From positions 5,952,001 to 6,016,000 of the forward strand of contig NZ_CP033019.1 of the NCBI RefSeq assembly GCF_003667705.1: 64,000 bases of DNA, written 5' to 3'. The translations under genes were made by a program, and so were the position numbers. Of the stretch, positions 44,718 to 57,175 are shown one piece after another. The notes under the pieces were generated by a model. It was given only the letters and a program-made list of their open reading frames with translations, was not told the origin of the DNA and did not search any database. Positions within the stretch are counted from its first letter, which is position 1. Each line of letters opens with the position of its first letter. This DNA is from Janthinobacterium agaricidamnosum (GTDB lineage: Bacteria; Pseudomonadota; Gammaproteobacteria; Burkholderiales; Burkholderiaceae_D).

Positions 44718-45358
44718 AGCAGTTTGACCGGGCCGCATTGGCCCCCATTTTGAATGAAGGCATCGCCGCGCTGGGGCTGGACCTGAGCGCGGATCAGACG
44801 GAAAAACTGCTCGATTACCTGGCCTTGCTGGCCAAATGGAACAGCGTGTACAACCTGACGTCGGTGCGCGATCCGATGCAGATGCTGACCTTGCACGTGC
44901 TCGATTCGCTGGCCGCCGTGCCGGCGTTCGCGGATGCAAAGCATGTGCTCGACGTGGGCGCCGGCGGCGGCTTGCCGGGCATGGTCCTGGCCATCGCGCG
45001 GCCCGATGTGAAGGTGTCGATGATCGACACGGTGCATAAAAAGACGGCTTTTCTGACGCAAGTGAAGGCGGAACTGGGCCTGGCCAACGTCACCGTGTAC
45101 ACGAAACGGGTGGAACAGCTGGAAGTGGCGCAAAAATTCGACGTGATCACCTCGCGCGCCTTTGCCGACCTGTCCGACTTCGTCAACTGGTCGCACCACG
45201 TGCTGGCCGAGGGCGGGCAATTCATCGCCTTGAAAGGGGTGGCGCCGCCAGACGAGCGCGAGCGACTGCCGGCAGACTGGAAAGTGACGGAATTACGAGC
45301 GATCCAGGTGCCAAGGCTAAATGCAGAGCGTCATCTGGTCTTTATAGCAAGAATTTAA
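44714..45358 (+). CDS. rsmG: 16S rRNA (guanine527-N7)-methyltransferase
   Basis: A 214-residue SAM methyltransferase (GidB) modifying G527 of 16S rRNA, with SAM motif [17 protein letters not shown] and [11 protein letters not shown]. Translationally coupled to mnmG by an ATGA overlap. Its last codons adjoin the AT-rich repeat region before parA. Confidence 0.95.
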   Translation: MKQFDRAALAPILNEGIAALGLDLSADQTEKLLDYLALLAKWNSVYNLTSVRDPMQMLTLHVLDSLAAVPAFADAKHVLDVGAGGGLPGMVLAIARPDVKVSMIDTVHKKTAFLTQVKAELGLANVTVYTKRVEQLEVAQKFDVITSRAFADLSDFVNWSHHVLAEGGQFIALKGVAPPDERERLPADWKVTELRAIQVPRLNAERHLVFIARI

Positions 45359-45373
45359 AAGTCGAAATAAATG

Positions 45374-45463
45374 ATATAAACAGTTTATACGGTATAAATA
45401 ATATAAACCGTATAAACAATTTATATCGTATAAATAAAATAAACAGTATAAATCGTTTCGGCC
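45374..45463. repeat. 18-bp tandem repeat array upstream of parA
   Basis: The element RTATAAA starts at 45374, 45392, 45410, 45428 and 45446, an exact 18-bp period over five units. Each unit reads approximately RTATAAAYARTWTAWAYV and is itself partly palindromic. Superimposed is an 11-bp perfect inverted repeat, GTTTATACGGT (45383-45393) and ACCGTATAAAC (45407-45417). It ends about 50 bp before the parA start, over the likely promoter. It resembles an iterated operator; the bound protein is unknown (ParA, ParB or a replication regulator are candidates). Confidence 0.75.
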
Positions 45464-45514
45464 AGATGCCGGGGCGCACGATGAAGTTTGCATCTCTTTA
45501 CAACTAGAAGATAC

Positions 45515-46285
45515 ATGGCCAAAATTTTTTGTGTAGCAAATCAAAAGGGTGGTGTTGGTAAAACCACAACGAGCGTCAACCTCTCCGCCGGTCTGGCCAA
45601 GTTGAACCAGCGCGTGCTGCTGGTCGACCTCGACCCGCAGGGCAATGCGACCATGGGCGCCGGCATTAACAAGGCCGGCCTGAAGGCGTCGACCTATGAA
45701 GTCATGCTGGGCGAGTCCGATGTCAAGACGGCACGCCAGCGTTCGGAAGCGGGGCGCTTCGATGTCTTGCCGTCGAACCGCGAGCTGGCCGGCGCCGAAG
45801 TGGAGATGGTCGAACTCGACAACCGCGAACGCCGCCTGAAGGATGCGCTGGCCGAAGTCGACAGTGAATATGACTTCATCCTGGTGGATTGCCCGCCGGC
45901 ATTGTCGATGCTGACCTTGAATGGCCTGTGCGCCGCGCATGGCGTGATCATCCCGATGCAGTGCGAGTACTACGCGCTGGAAGGCTTGTCCGACCTGGTC
46001 AACACCATCAAGAAGGTGCATGCGAACCTGAACCCGGATTTGAAGATCATCGGCTTGCTGCGCGTGATGTTCGATCCGCGCATGACATTATCGCAACAAG
46101 TGTCGGCGCAGCTGGAACAGCACTTCGGCGACAAGGTCTTCAATACCATCATCCCGCGCAACGTGCGCCTGGCCGAAGCGCCGTCGTACGGCTTGCCCGG
46201 CGTGACCTTCGACCCCAGCTCGAAAGGTGCCCAGGCGTATATCGCCTTCGGCGCCGAGATGGTCGAGCGCATCAAACATATGTAA
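45515..46285 (+). CDS. parA: Chromosome partitioning ATPase ParA
   Basis: A 256-residue ParA/Soj ATPase. It has the deviant Walker A KGGVGKTT (residues about 10-17), the switch DLDPQGNAT and DCPPALSM. No N-terminal HTH, so it is the chromosomal (type Ib-like) form. It positions ParB-parS complexes near the origin. ATG 45515 gives MAKIFCVANQKG; an upstream in-frame start is less likely. Confidence 0.96.
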   Translation: MAKIFCVANQKGGVGKTTTSVNLSAGLAKLNQRVLLVDLDPQGNATMGAGINKAGLKASTYEVMLGESDVKTARQRSEAGRFDVLPSNRELAGAEVEMVELDNRERRLKDALAEVDSEYDFILVDCPPALSMLTLNGLCAAHGVIIPMQCEYYALEGLSDLVNTIKKVHANLNPDLKIIGLLRVMFDPRMTLSQQVSAQLEQHFGDKVFNTIIPRNVRLAEAPSYGLPGVTFDPSSKGAQAYIAFGAEMVERIKHM

Positions 46286-46349
46286 ACAAGAGGCGGGCGC
46301 CTGCACGGTTTGATGTAAGCGCTTACTCTGAAAACACGATTAGGACAGC

Positions 46350-47234
46350 ATGGCTACGAAAAAATTAAAAGGACTGGGTCGCGGACTCGACGCCCTGTTG
46401 GGCGGCGGCGGCGATTTTGCCAGTCCGGACACGACACAACCGTCGAACTTGCCCGTATCACAAATGCAAGCCGGCAAGTACCAGCCGCGCACGCGCATGG
46501 ACGAGGGGGCCTTGAATGAACTGGCCGCTTCGATCAAGGCGCAAGGGCTGATGCAGCCGATCCTGGTGCGCCCGATCGGGCAGGACACCCTGAGCGGACT
46601 TGTCAAATATGAAATTATCGCAGGCGAGCGCCGTTTCCGCGCCTCGCAGCTGGCCGGCCTGACGGAAGTGCCGGTGCTGGTGCGCGACGTGGACGACCTG
46701 GCCGCCGCCGCGATGGCGCTGATCGAGAACATCCAGCGCGAAGACCTCAATCCTTTGGAAGAGGCGCAGGGCATCCACCGCCTGATCGCCGACTTCAGTT
46801 TTACGCATGAGCAAGCGGCCACTGCGCTGGGACGCTCGCGCAGCGCCGTGTCGAACCTGTTGCGTTTGATGAACCTGGCCAACCCCGTGCAAACCATGCT
46901 GATGGCCGGCGATATCGACATGGGCCATGCGCGCGCGCTGCTGGCCGTCGATGCGGCCAGCCAGATCACCCTGGCGAACCAGGTCGTGGCCAAGCGCCTG
47001 TCGGTGCGCGAAACGGAAAAGCTCGTCACCCGCACGCTCGAGGAAGCGGCCAACCCGGTTGAGCCGCGGCAAAAGGAAAAGTCCGGCGACATCGCGCGCC
47101 TGGAAGAAGAGCTGTCCGATGCGCTGGCCACGCCCGTGGTGTTCAAGATGGGCAACAAAGGCCGTGGCCAATTGGTCATCGATTTTGCCGATCTTGACGT
47201 GCTCGATGGCTTGTTGACACGTTTGCGTGGTTAA
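46350..47234 (+). CDS. parB: Chromosome partitioning protein ParB
   Basis: A 294-residue ParB/Spo0J CTPase clamp. Start MATKKLKGLGRGLDALLGGG; CTP-binding boxes including GERRFRASQLAGL and ENIQREDLNPLEEAQG; HTH FTHEQAATALGRSRSAVSNLLRL; C-terminal dimerisation domain ending FADLDVLDGLLTRLRG. Its targets, four parS sites, lie 4-9 kb upstream. SD AGGA before the ATG. Confidence 0.96.
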   Translation: MATKKLKGLGRGLDALLGGGGDFASPDTTQPSNLPVSQMQAGKYQPRTRMDEGALNELAASIKAQGLMQPILVRPIGQDTLSGLVKYEIIAGERRFRASQLAGLTEVPVLVRDVDDLAAAAMALIENIQREDLNPLEEAQGIHRLIADFSFTHEQAATALGRSRSAVSNLLRLMNLANPVQTMLMAGDIDMGHARALLAVDAASQITLANQVVAKRLSVRETEKLVTRTLEEAANPVEPRQKEKSGDIARLEEELSDALATPVVFKMGNKGRGQLVIDFADLDVLDGLLTRLRG

Positions 47235-47432
47235 ATAGCAAGCTGCAAAGACAGGGGCCATGCGGGTGTGGCCGATCCGGCCATGCTTTCCAGATGCACC
47301 ACGTGATTCCTTGATAACACGGCTGGAAGCGGCCAGACAAGCGACTTTGCCATATAGTGGTGCAAATGGCGGCGAATAGTCGGTAAAGCGTCAGTTTCAC
47401 GCAGCAATTGCCCTGCTGCGGTGCACCAACGT

Positions 47433-47462
47433 TTGACTCTATAGATCAAAGCCAACTATAAT
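47433..47462 (+). promoter_or_regulatory. atp operon promoter
   Basis: TTGACT at 47433-47438 and TATAAT at 47457-47462, an 18-bp spacer, located 43 bp before atpI. A near-consensus sigma70 promoter in the 270 bp gap after parB; I see nothing else definite in that gap. Confidence 0.8.
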
Positions 47463-47504
47463 CCCGTGTCTTTGCGTGTGTAGATTTTTCTGGGAACTTG
47501 GCAA

Positions 47505-47873
47505 TTGAGTGATTCACAACAAAGTATTGCCAAGCCAGTCTACAAAGTAGTTGCATTGCAGCTAGCAATCGCTATCAGTTTTGCCACGGTTACCCTGTTT
47601 TTTGGTGGCAGTGTCAGAGGCTGGTCCGCCGCATACGGCGGCGCTATCGCAGTCATCGGTAGCCTGGTGTATGCCCTGTTGGTGGTTCGCGGTTCTAGCG
47701 ACGCCAACAAGGCATTCCGGGCGCATTTGCGCGCAGAAGTGGTGAAAATATTTATCACAGCGGTGCTGTTTATATTGGCACTGGTGTTGTTTCAGTCGGC
47801 CGCCTGGTTATGGCTGATCTTGGGTTTCGCGGTGGCAACCTTAGCATACTGGTTTTCATTGCTCGCTGTTTAA
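47505..47873 (+). CDS. atpI: ATP synthase assembly protein AtpI
   Basis: A 122-residue four-helix membrane protein. First gene of the atp operon; AtpI assists c-ring assembly. The start is a TTG (47505) giving MSDSQQSIAKPVYKVVALQ, since no ATG lies near the N-terminus. Confidence 0.85.
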   Translation: MSDSQQSIAKPVYKVVALQLAIAISFATVTLFFGGSVRGWSAAYGGAIAVIGSLVYALLVVRGSSDANKAFRAHLRAEVVKIFITAVLFILALVLFQSAAWLWLILGFAVATLAYWFSLLAV

Positions 47874-47903
47874 TCATTGGTTTTGGGGCCTGTTGAGCTC
47901 TGA

Positions 47904-48734
<831 letters not shown>

Positions 48735-48784
48735 TCATTAACTTTATATTTTGTTTTTTTAGTATCTTTCGTTTTTAAATTTAG

Positions 48785-49072
<288 letters not shown>

Positions 49073-49115
49073 TTCGCTCCAACCCTAGGAGAAACTTTTA
49101 GTTAGGAGCAAAGGT

Positions 49116-49586
49116 ATGGACATCAATATGTCGCTCATCGGCCAGATGATCACCTTCGCGGTGTTGGTCTGGTTCTCGATGAAGTTCGTATTTCCAGCGC
49201 TGAACAACGCGCTGGATGAGCGTGCCAAACGAATCGCGGATGGATTGGCTGCGGCCGATCAAGGTCAGGCTTCGATGGCAGTCGCTGAAAAGCGTGCGCA
49301 AGAGGCATTGAACAGTGCACGTGAAGAAGCGTCGCAACGCGTTGCGGACGCTGAAAAGCGCGCGCAGCTGGTTGCTGAAGAGATCAAGCAAAATGCACAA
49401 GCTGAAGCTGCGCGTATCATTGCGCAAGCCCAGTCGGACGCCGAACAGCAACTGTCGAAAGCACGCGAACAATTGCGCGCTCAGGTGGCTGACCTGGCTG
49501 TCAAGGGTGCCGAGCAGATCCTGAAGCGTGAAGTCAACGCTACGGCTCACGCCGAAATGTTGCAGCGTCTTGCTGTCGAGCTGTAA
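49116..49586 (+). CDS. atpF: F0F1 ATP synthase subunit b
   Basis: A 156-residue peripheral-stalk subunit: one N-terminal membrane helix ([20 protein letters not shown]) and a long Ala/Glu/Arg/Lys coiled coil. Confidence 0.96.
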   Translation: MDINMSLIGQMITFAVLVWFSMKFVFPALNNALDERAKRIADGLAAADQGQASMAVAEKRAQEALNSAREEASQRVADAEKRAQLVAEEIKQNAQAEAARIIAQAQSDAEQQLSKAREQLRAQVADLAVKGAEQILKREVNATAHAEMLQRLAVEL

Positions 49587-49588
49587 TC

Positions 49589-50134
49589 ATGGCAGAACTC
49601 GCAACCGTCGCCCGTCCCTACGCGGAAGCTTTGTTCCGCGTAGCCCAAGCTGGTAAGGAGTCAAGCAACCTCGCGGCGTGGTCCGAGCTGGTGTCCGAAC
49701 TGGCACAGATCGGTAGCCACCCCGAGGTACAGGCGTACGCGCGCAATCCGAAGGTTTCGGAAAGCGACGTCGCCGCCACCATCCTGTCGTTGTTGAAATC
49801 GCCGCTCAATGAGGAAGTGAAAAACTTCGTCACGATGTTGATCGAAAATGGCCGCATCAGCCTGCTGCCGGAAATCGGCGCGCAATTCCATGCCTTGAAA
49901 AATGGCCTGGAAGGTGCGGCTGACGCCGAGATCACGAGCGCTTTCGATCTGAGCGAAGGCCAAACGGCCGAGCTGGTCGCAACGCTGGAAAAGAAATTCA
50001 GTCGTAAGCTCAACCCTGCCGTCACAGTGGATCCATCGCTGCTCGGCGGCGTGCGCGTGGTTGTTGGCGACCAAGTGCTCGATACCTCGGTGCGCGCCAA
50101 GCTGCAGCAACTGCACGCTGCACTGGTGTCGTAA
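49589..50134 (+). CDS. atpH: F0F1 ATP synthase subunit delta
   Basis: A 181-residue stalk subunit; [15 protein letters not shown]-terminus and C-terminal [20 protein letters not shown] are the family signature. Only 2 bp after atpF. Confidence 0.96.
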   Translation: MAELATVARPYAEALFRVAQAGKESSNLAAWSELVSELAQIGSHPEVQAYARNPKVSESDVAATILSLLKSPLNEEVKNFVTMLIENGRISLLPEIGAQFHALKNGLEGAADAEITSAFDLSEGQTAELVATLEKKFSRKLNPAVTVDPSLLGGVRVVVGDQVLDTSVRAKLQQLHAALVS

Positions 50135-50212
50135 GACACGCGCTTCGGCAGGCCAGCTTAGACAGACCCTTACCCCTCGCGCAAGCTGAGAGAAACACTT
50201 TTAGGAGTTAGT

Positions 50213-51754
50213 ATGCAACTCAACCCATCTGAAATCAGCGAGTTGATCAAGAGCCGGATCCAAGGTCTTGACGGCGGCGCTGAAGTGCGTAATCAAGGCA
50301 CGGTTATTTCCGTCGCCGACGGTATCTGCCGCATCCACGGTTTGTCGGACGTGATGCAAGGCGAGATGCTGGAATTCCCAGGCAACACGTTTGGCCTGGC
50401 AATGAATCTGGAACGTGACTCCGTCGGTTCCGTGATTCTGGGTGCCTACGAGCACATCTCCGAAGGCGACACGGTGAAATGCACCGGCCGCATTCTGGAA
50501 GTGCCAGTCGGTCCTGAGCTGCTCGGCCGCGTTGTCAACGCGCTGGGCCAGCCGATCGACGGCAAAGGCGCCATCGAGACCAAACTGACGGCCGCGATTG
50601 AAAAAATCGCTCCGGGCGTGATCGCCCGTGAATCCGTTTCGCAACCAATGCAAACCGGCCTGAAGTCGATCGATGCGATGGTTCCAGTTGGCCGCGGCCA
50701 GCGCGAACTGATCATCGGCGACCGTCAAACCGGCAAGTCGGCCGTGGCGATTGATGCGATCATCAATCAAAAAGGCCAGGGCATGAAATGTATCTACGTC
50801 GCGATTGGCCAAAAAGCCTCGTCGATCAAGAACATCGTGCGCTCGCTGGAACAGCACGGCGCGATGGAATACACCATCGTTGTCGCCGCTTCCGCTTCGG
50901 AATCGGCCGCCATGCAATACATCTCGCCGTACTCCGGTTGCGCCATGGGCGAATACTTCCGTGACCGCGGTGAAGATGCACTGATCGTCTACGATGATCT
51001 GTCCAAACAAGCTGTTGCATACCGTCAAATCTCGCTGCTGCTGCGCCGTCCACCAGGTCGCGAAGCGTACCCAGGCGACGTGTTCTACCTGCACAGCCGC
51101 CTGCTGGAACGCGCAGCACGCGTGAACGCCGACTACGTCGAGAAGTTCACCGACGGCGCCGTCAAAGGCAAGACCGGTTCCCTGACGGCACTGCCGATCA
51201 TTGAAACGCAAGCTGGCGACGTGTCCGCATTCGTTCCAACCAACGTGATTTCGATTACCGACGGTCAGATCTTCTTGGAAACCTCGCTGTTCAACGCCGG
51301 TATCCGTCCTGCGATTAACGCCGGTATTTCCGTATCGCGCGTCGGTGGCGCCGCCCAGACCAAGGTCATCAAAAACCTGTCCGGCGGTATCCGTACCGAC
51401 TTGGCGCAGTACCGTGAACTGGCCGCGTTTGCGCAGTTCGCTTCGGACCTGGATGAATCGACCCGCAAGCAGCTGGACCGCGGTGCCCGCGTAACGGAAT
51501 TGCTCAAGCAAGCCCAGTACTCGCCACTGTCGATCTCGCTGATGGCCGTATCGCTGTTCTCGGTGAACAAAGGCTTCATGGACGACGTGCCAGTCAAGCA
51601 AGTGCTTTCGTTCGAAGCTGGTGTCCACGCTTACATGAAGACCAAGCAAGCTGCTCTGCTGGCCAAGATCGAAGAAACCAAGCAACTCGACAAAGACAGC
51701 GAAGCAACTCTGTCGGCGGCCATTGCTGATTTCAAGAAATCCGGCGCATATTAA
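50213..51754 (+). CDS. atpA: F0F1 ATP synthase subunit alpha
   Basis: A 513-residue non-catalytic nucleotide-binding subunit with Walker [10 protein letters not shown] (about residues 169-177) and [14 protein letters not shown]. Complete length. TAGGAG before the ATG. Confidence 0.97.
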   Translation: MQLNPSEISELIKSRIQGLDGGAEVRNQGTVISVADGICRIHGLSDVMQGEMLEFPGNTFGLAMNLERDSVGSVILGAYEHISEGDTVKCTGRILEVPVGPELLGRVVNALGQPIDGKGAIETKLTAAIEKIAPGVIARESVSQPMQTGLKSIDAMVPVGRGQRELIIGDRQTGKSAVAIDAIINQKGQGMKCIYVAIGQKASSIKNIVRSLEQHGAMEYTIVVAASASESAAMQYISPYSGCAMGEYFRDRGEDALIVYDDLSKQAVAYRQISLLLRRPPGREAYPGDVFYLHSRLLERAARVNADYVEKFTDGAVKGKTGSLTALPIIETQAGDVSAFVPTNVISITDGQIFLETSLFNAGIRPAINAGISVSRVGGAAQTKVIKNLSGGIRTDLAQYRELAAFAQFASDLDESTRKQLDRGARVTELLKQAQYSPLSISLMAVSLFSVNKGFMDDVPVKQVLSFEAGVHAYMKTKQAALLAKIEETKQLDKDSEATLSAAIADFKKSGAY

Positions 51755-51761
51755 GCGGCCA

Positions 51762-51791
51762 GGCGGCGCCCACCTCGAGTGAGGCGCCGCC
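51762..51791 (+). other. Intercistronic hairpin atpA-atpG
   Basis: A 9-bp GC stem (GGCGGCGCC / GGCGCCGCC) with a CACCTCGAGTGA loop; no T-run. Likely an mRNA-stability or differential-expression element. Confidence 0.6.
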
Positions 51792-51816
51792 CTACGCGCA
51801 GAAGGAGTAAGGACTC

Positions 51817-54122
<2,306 letters not shown>

Positions 54123-54137
54123 GTTAAGTCTGGGCCT

Positions 54138-54163
54138 AACCCCGCCCGTTAGACGGCGGGGTT
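54138..54163 (+). terminator. Hairpin between atpD and atpC
   Basis: A 9-bp stem AACCCCGCC / GGCGGGGTT with an 8-nt loop and only a weak T stretch. A likely attenuator or processing hairpin that lowers atpC expression relative to atpD. Confidence 0.55.
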
Positions 54164-54184
54164 CTTCAACCCGATAGGACACAC

Positions 54185-54604
54185 ATGGCACACACAATTC
54201 ACGTTGACGTGGTTTCCGCTGAAGAACTGATTTTTTCAGGCGAAGCAGAATTCGTCGCGTTGCCGGGTGAACAGGGCGAGCTGGGTATCTACCCACGCCA
54301 CACGCCTTTGATTACCCGCATCCGTCCGGGCGCGGTCCGCATCAAGGTAGTCGGCCAGGCTGAAGAAGAGTTCGTCTTCGTTGCCGGCGGCCTGCTGGAA
54401 GTGCAACCGGATACCGTGACCGTCCTGGCCGATACCGCGATCCGCGGTCACGACCTCGACGAAGCGAAAGCGCTGGAAGCGAAGAAGTTGGCGGAAGAAA
54501 ATATCCACAACAAGGATTCGGGCATCGACTACGCGCAAGCGCAAGCCGAGCTGGCCAGCGCGATTGCGCAGCTGGCAGCGATCCAGAAGCTGCGCAAGCA
54601 TTAA
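54185..54604 (+). CDS. atpC: F0F1 ATP synthase subunit epsilon
   Basis: A 139-residue regulatory subunit: [23 protein letters not shown] start and [14 protein letters not shown]. Last gene of the operon. Confidence 0.97.
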   Translation: MAHTIHVDVVSAEELIFSGEAEFVALPGEQGELGIYPRHTPLITRIRPGAVRIKVVGQAEEEFVFVAGGLLEVQPDTVTVLADTAIRGHDLDEAKALEAKKLAEENIHNKDSGIDYAQAQAELASAIAQLAAIQKLRKH

Positions 54605-54628
54605 TTTGCTCGCACGCAGTAATACAAA

Positions 54629-54656
54629 AAGGCAGCCTGCGGGCTGCCTTTTTTTT
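54629..54656 (+). terminator. atp operon terminator
   Basis: A 9-bp stem AAGGCAGCC / GGCTGCCTT (loop TGCG) with an eight-T tail that starts inside the stem; A-run on the other side allows use by the convergent rsgA. Confidence 0.92.
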
Positions 54657-54665
54657 CAGCAGAAA

Positions 54666-55730
54666 TTAGCGGCGCTTGTCCTTCCCCCTTTCCAGCCCCG
54701 CCTTCAAGATCGTCTTCCACTTGGCGCGCGCGGCAATGCGCTCGAGCGGCGTCTCCTCGCTGCGGCGCGCGTCGCGCAGCAGCTTGTGATAGTTGCGCAG
54801 GCGGTCCCCGTCGACGGCGCCACGCACCTGGCAACCGGGTTCGCTGGCATGCTGGCAATCGCGGAACTGGCACGTTGCGGCAAGCGCCGCGATGTCGTCG
54901 AACGTGGCCGCCAGGCTCTGCGCATCGGCGTCGGCGCGCCAGCTGCGCAAGCCCGGCGTGTCGATGATGCAGGCGCCATCCGCACACAGGTGCAGCGAGC
55001 GGGCCGTTGTCGTGTGCCGGCCGCGGCCGTCGCCGTGGCGCACGCCGTTGGTCGCTTGATCCGCCGCGCACAAGGTATTGGTCAGGCTGGACTTTCCCGC
55101 GCCCGATGAGCCGAGCAGTACCAGGGTCTGGCCGGCACCCAGCCAGGGTTCCAGGATGGCCACGTCATACGCGTGGCGCGTATCGACGGCAAACAGCGGC
55201 ACGTGCTGCGGCAGGCGCTGCCTGAGCTGGGCCAGTTTTCCCGGCACGTCGTCGGCCACGTCGGCCTTGCTCAGCACCACCACGGGGCTGACCTGGGCCG
55301 CCAGCACGATGGTCAGGTAACGCTCCAGGCGGCGCGGATTAAAATCCTCATCGAGTCCCATCACCAGCAGGGCCGTGTCGACATTGCTGGCCAGCACCTG
55401 GCGCCGGCCGTCATTGCCGCGCCGCGCGATCTGCGTGACTGGGGATAAGTGCGCCGTTATCCACAGCGTGCCCTGACCATCGGGTTCGGCGGCGATCCAG
55501 TCGCCGACAGCAAGGATGGTGTCGTGTTCCAGCAGCGCGTGCAGCAGGCGTGGCAGGATCTGCGCCGGCTGTTCCAGGCTGCCGTCGTGCACGCCGATGC
55601 TGTCGCGGTGCACGGCGCTCACGCGCATCAGCTGCGCGGTGGTGGAAGATACGTTGAGTTGGGTGGCCGCGCCGGCGATAGCCTGCTGCAGCCCGATAAG
55701 GCGTAGTTGCGCAAAATCGAATGCGATCAT
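54666..55730 (-). CDS. rsgA: Ribosome small-subunit-dependent GTPase A (long form)
   Basis: A 354-residue circularly permuted GTPase that checks late 30S assembly. N-terminal OB domain (about 30-110); G4-like VLSKADV; G1 GSSGAGKSSLTNTL; G3 DTPGLRSW; C-terminal zinc finger CQFRDCQHASEPGC. Longer than the usual 300 residues, which suggests the paralogous form often present beside a canonical rsgA elsewhere. Its 276 bp upstream region is unusually structured (separate entries). Confidence 0.92.
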   Translation of the reverse strand: MIAFDFAQLRLIGLQQAIAGAATQLNVSSTTAQLMRVSAVHRDSIGVHDGSLEQPAQILPRLLHALLEHDTILAVGDWIAAEPDGQGTLWITAHLSPVTQIARRGNDGRRQVLASNVDTALLVMGLDEDFNPRRLERYLTIVLAAQVSPVVVLSKADVADDVPGKLAQLRQRLPQHVPLFAVDTRHAYDVAILEPWLGAGQTLVLLGSSGAGKSSLTNTLCAADQATNGVRHGDGRGRHTTTARSLHLCADGACIIDTPGLRSWRADADAQSLAATFDDIAALAATCQFRDCQHASEPGCQVRGAVDGDRLRNYHKLLRDARRSEETPLERIAARAKWKTILKAGLERGKDKRR

Positions 55731-55753
55731 GGTAGCGTGATTCCAAATTCTGT

Positions 55754-55847
55754 CGTCCGCATGCGGACGTGTAGCCTGCGCGTGCAGGCACCGCCAGTCG
55801 TTATGACTGGCACGAAAGAAGGGAAGTCGGCTACGCGATCACGCGTA
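55754..55847 (-). ncRNA. Hairpin-rich leader of rsgA
   Basis: Four compact perfect hairpins lie in 94 bp: CGTCCG-CATG-CGGACG (55754-55769), GCCTGC-GCGT-GCAGGC (55774-55789), GCCAGTC-GTTAT-GACTGGC (55793-55811) and TACGCG-ATCA-CGCGTA (55832-55847). They would form the 5 prime leader of rsgA if transcribed from beyond 55931. No known riboswitch pattern is recognised; a cis-regulatory RNA is inferred. Confidence 0.45.
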
Positions 55848-55892
55848 TGGGGAATGGCGAGCTAAAAAATGCTTAGCAGGGGAAAACAGTGA

Positions 55893-55931
55893 TCAGGCAG
55901 CCGACAGCACGGCAGTATCCGAATGGCGCAT
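55893..55931 (-). CDS. Possible 12-codon leader peptide upstream of rsgA
   Basis: ATG at 55931 encodes MRHSDTAVLSAA then TGA, with GGAG 8 bp upstream of the start. It precedes the hairpin array and a further small hairpin (55861-55877, GCTAA / TTAGC). Placement is that of a leader peptide controlling a structured 5 prime UTR. Chance occurrence of a short ORF with an SD cannot be excluded. Confidence 0.3.
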   Translation of the reverse strand: MRHSDTAVLSAA

Positions 55932-56006
55932 GTTGTCTACTCCTGTTGTGTGATGGAAAACGCCAGTGTGCCAGCGGCATGCGCCGCCGTCAATGGATGG
56001 TGTGGC

Positions 56007-56561
56007 TCAGCTGCACATGCCGTATGCCTGGCGTTCGGGGAAATAGCGGTACGTAAACGTGCGTACCGGGTAGCGCTTGCCGCCGACGAGCATGTCGGGC
56101 ATGGACAGATCAAAGCGCTGCGGCAGCTGGCGCGGCAGTTGCAGGCGCAAGCGCCACTGGGTTTCCTTGCTGTTGCCGACGGCGGCAAACATGATGGGCA
56201 GCTGCTCGATGACGTCGACGATCTCCGCCTTCTGGTTCATGCCGCGCTGGTAAATGGTGAGTATCTTGGCTTCCGCGAAAGGCGGCTTTTTCGGTTCTTC
56301 CAGCAGGAAGGACAGGCGCGTAAAACTGGCTTGGGTGCCGACGGGCAAGGTAAAAATCAGCGCCAGCTCCGTGCCGCCTTCCTTCAAGGTGACAGGCGGC
56401 GTGGCGTAGATGCTGATACCGCGCGGCAGTTCGAAACGCGAGCCATCCGTCCACGTCTTGCACTCGGGCGTGGTGGCCTGGTACAGGCTGGGCGCCGTGT
56501 AGTCATCGCAGGCGGAAACCAGCAGCAGCAGGGGCAGGGCAAGGAGGGCGGAACGGCGCAT
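56007..56561 (-). CDS. Putative lipoprotein of unknown function
   Basis: A 184-residue protein with lipoprotein signal (MRRSALLALPLLLLVSACDD, Cys about 18). The mature part is beta-rich with no recognised domain (GTELALIFTLPVGTQASF; RYPVRTFTYRYFPERQ). ATG 56561 is preferred over a TTG nine bases upstream. It lies 69 bp after speD and may be the last gene of the polyamine/SPFH operon. Confidence 0.6.
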   Translation of the reverse strand: MRRSALLALPLLLLVSACDDYTAPSLYQATTPECKTWTDGSRFELPRGISIYATPPVTLKEGGTELALIFTLPVGTQASFTRLSFLLEEPKKPPFAEAKILTIYQRGMNQKAEIVDVIEQLPIMFAAVGNSKETQWRLRLQLPRQLPQRFDLSMPDMLVGGKRYPVRTFTYRYFPERQAYGMCS

Positions 56562-56630
56562 GGGAGTCAAGGTTGGGGGATCAGCCGACAGTGTAAGCGA
56601 TCCCCGCGCGATCCACCAGCGACGCCAGGC

Positions 56631-56996
56631 CTACCCGGGCGGGGCGCGCCGCACGGACTGCAGCTGGCAATGCGCCGGTTGCAGCGCCGCCTGGATGATG
56701 TCCAGTGCCAGCTGCGGCTGGGCCGCGCCGCACATGAAGATGTCGACGGCGGCAAAGCCCACTTCGGGCCAGGTATGCAGCGAGATGTGCGACTCGGCCA
56801 GCAGCAGCACGCCCGTGACGCCCTGGCCCGGGCCAAAGCTGTGGAAATGGCCGTGCAGTACCTGCGCACCGGCCGCGACGGCCGCCTCGCGCAACAGGCG
56901 CTCGAGCGCGGCGCAGTCGCGCAGGCGTTCCGGCGCGATGCCCGACAGGTCGGCCAGCAGATGGATGCCCAGGGGCAGATGCGGTGCGGACGCCAT
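56631..56996 (-). CDS. speD: S-adenosylmethionine decarboxylase proenzyme
   Basis: A 121-residue bacterial-class SpeD that self-cleaves to form a pyruvoyl enzyme. Cleavage is before Ser69 in LAESHISLHTWPE; catalytic His52-region GHFHSFGPGQG and Cys89 (FMCGAA). It provides decarboxylated SAM, the aminopropyl donor used by the aminopropyltransferase gene encoded divergently in the same cluster. It starts 2 bp after the small membrane-peptide stop. Confidence 0.93.
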   Translation of the reverse strand: MASAPHLPLGIHLLADLSGIAPERLRDCAALERLLREAAVAAGAQVLHGHFHSFGPGQGVTGVLLLAESHISLHTWPEVGFAAVDIFMCGAAQPQLALDIIQAALQPAHCQLQSVRRAPPG

Positions 56997-56998
56997 GC

Positions 56999-57175
56999 TT
57001 ATTTGTGGCTGCCGCCGCTGGAGCCGCCGCCATAGCTGCCGCCGCCGCCGCCCGTGCGCGAACTCCAGCTGCTGCCGCCGCTGCTGCCGCTGCCGGCCAC
57101 CTTGAACATGCGCACCCAGTTGGCGGCCGTGACGGAAAACGTCACCATCAGGGCGTAGATCACGTATTTACTCAT
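56999..57175 (-). CDS. Small Gly/Ser-rich membrane peptide
   Basis: A 58-residue peptide (MSKYVIYALMVTFSVTAANW) with one membrane helix followed by a Gly/Ser-rich tail (GGSSWSSRTGGGGGSYGGGS). It overlaps the DUF4178 gene by 8 bp and abuts speD by 2 bp, so it is firmly within the operon. The low-complexity tail ending in GGSHK is reminiscent of small membrane proteins in SPFH/DUF350 clusters. No function known. Confidence 0.7.
   Translation of the reverse strand: MSKYVIYALMVTFSVTAANWVRMFKVAGSGSSGGSSWSSRTGGGGGSYGGGSSGGSHK

Noticed and set aside
47231..47455. 74-codon minus-strand open frame between parB and atpI
   Set aside because: Overlaps the atp promoter and the parB end, lacks an SD, and resembles no family.
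55457..55465. Perfect DnaA box inside rsgA
   Set aside because: Isolated and coding; not part of a cluster. A similar isolated box lies at 61063-61071 in the aminopropyltransferase gene.
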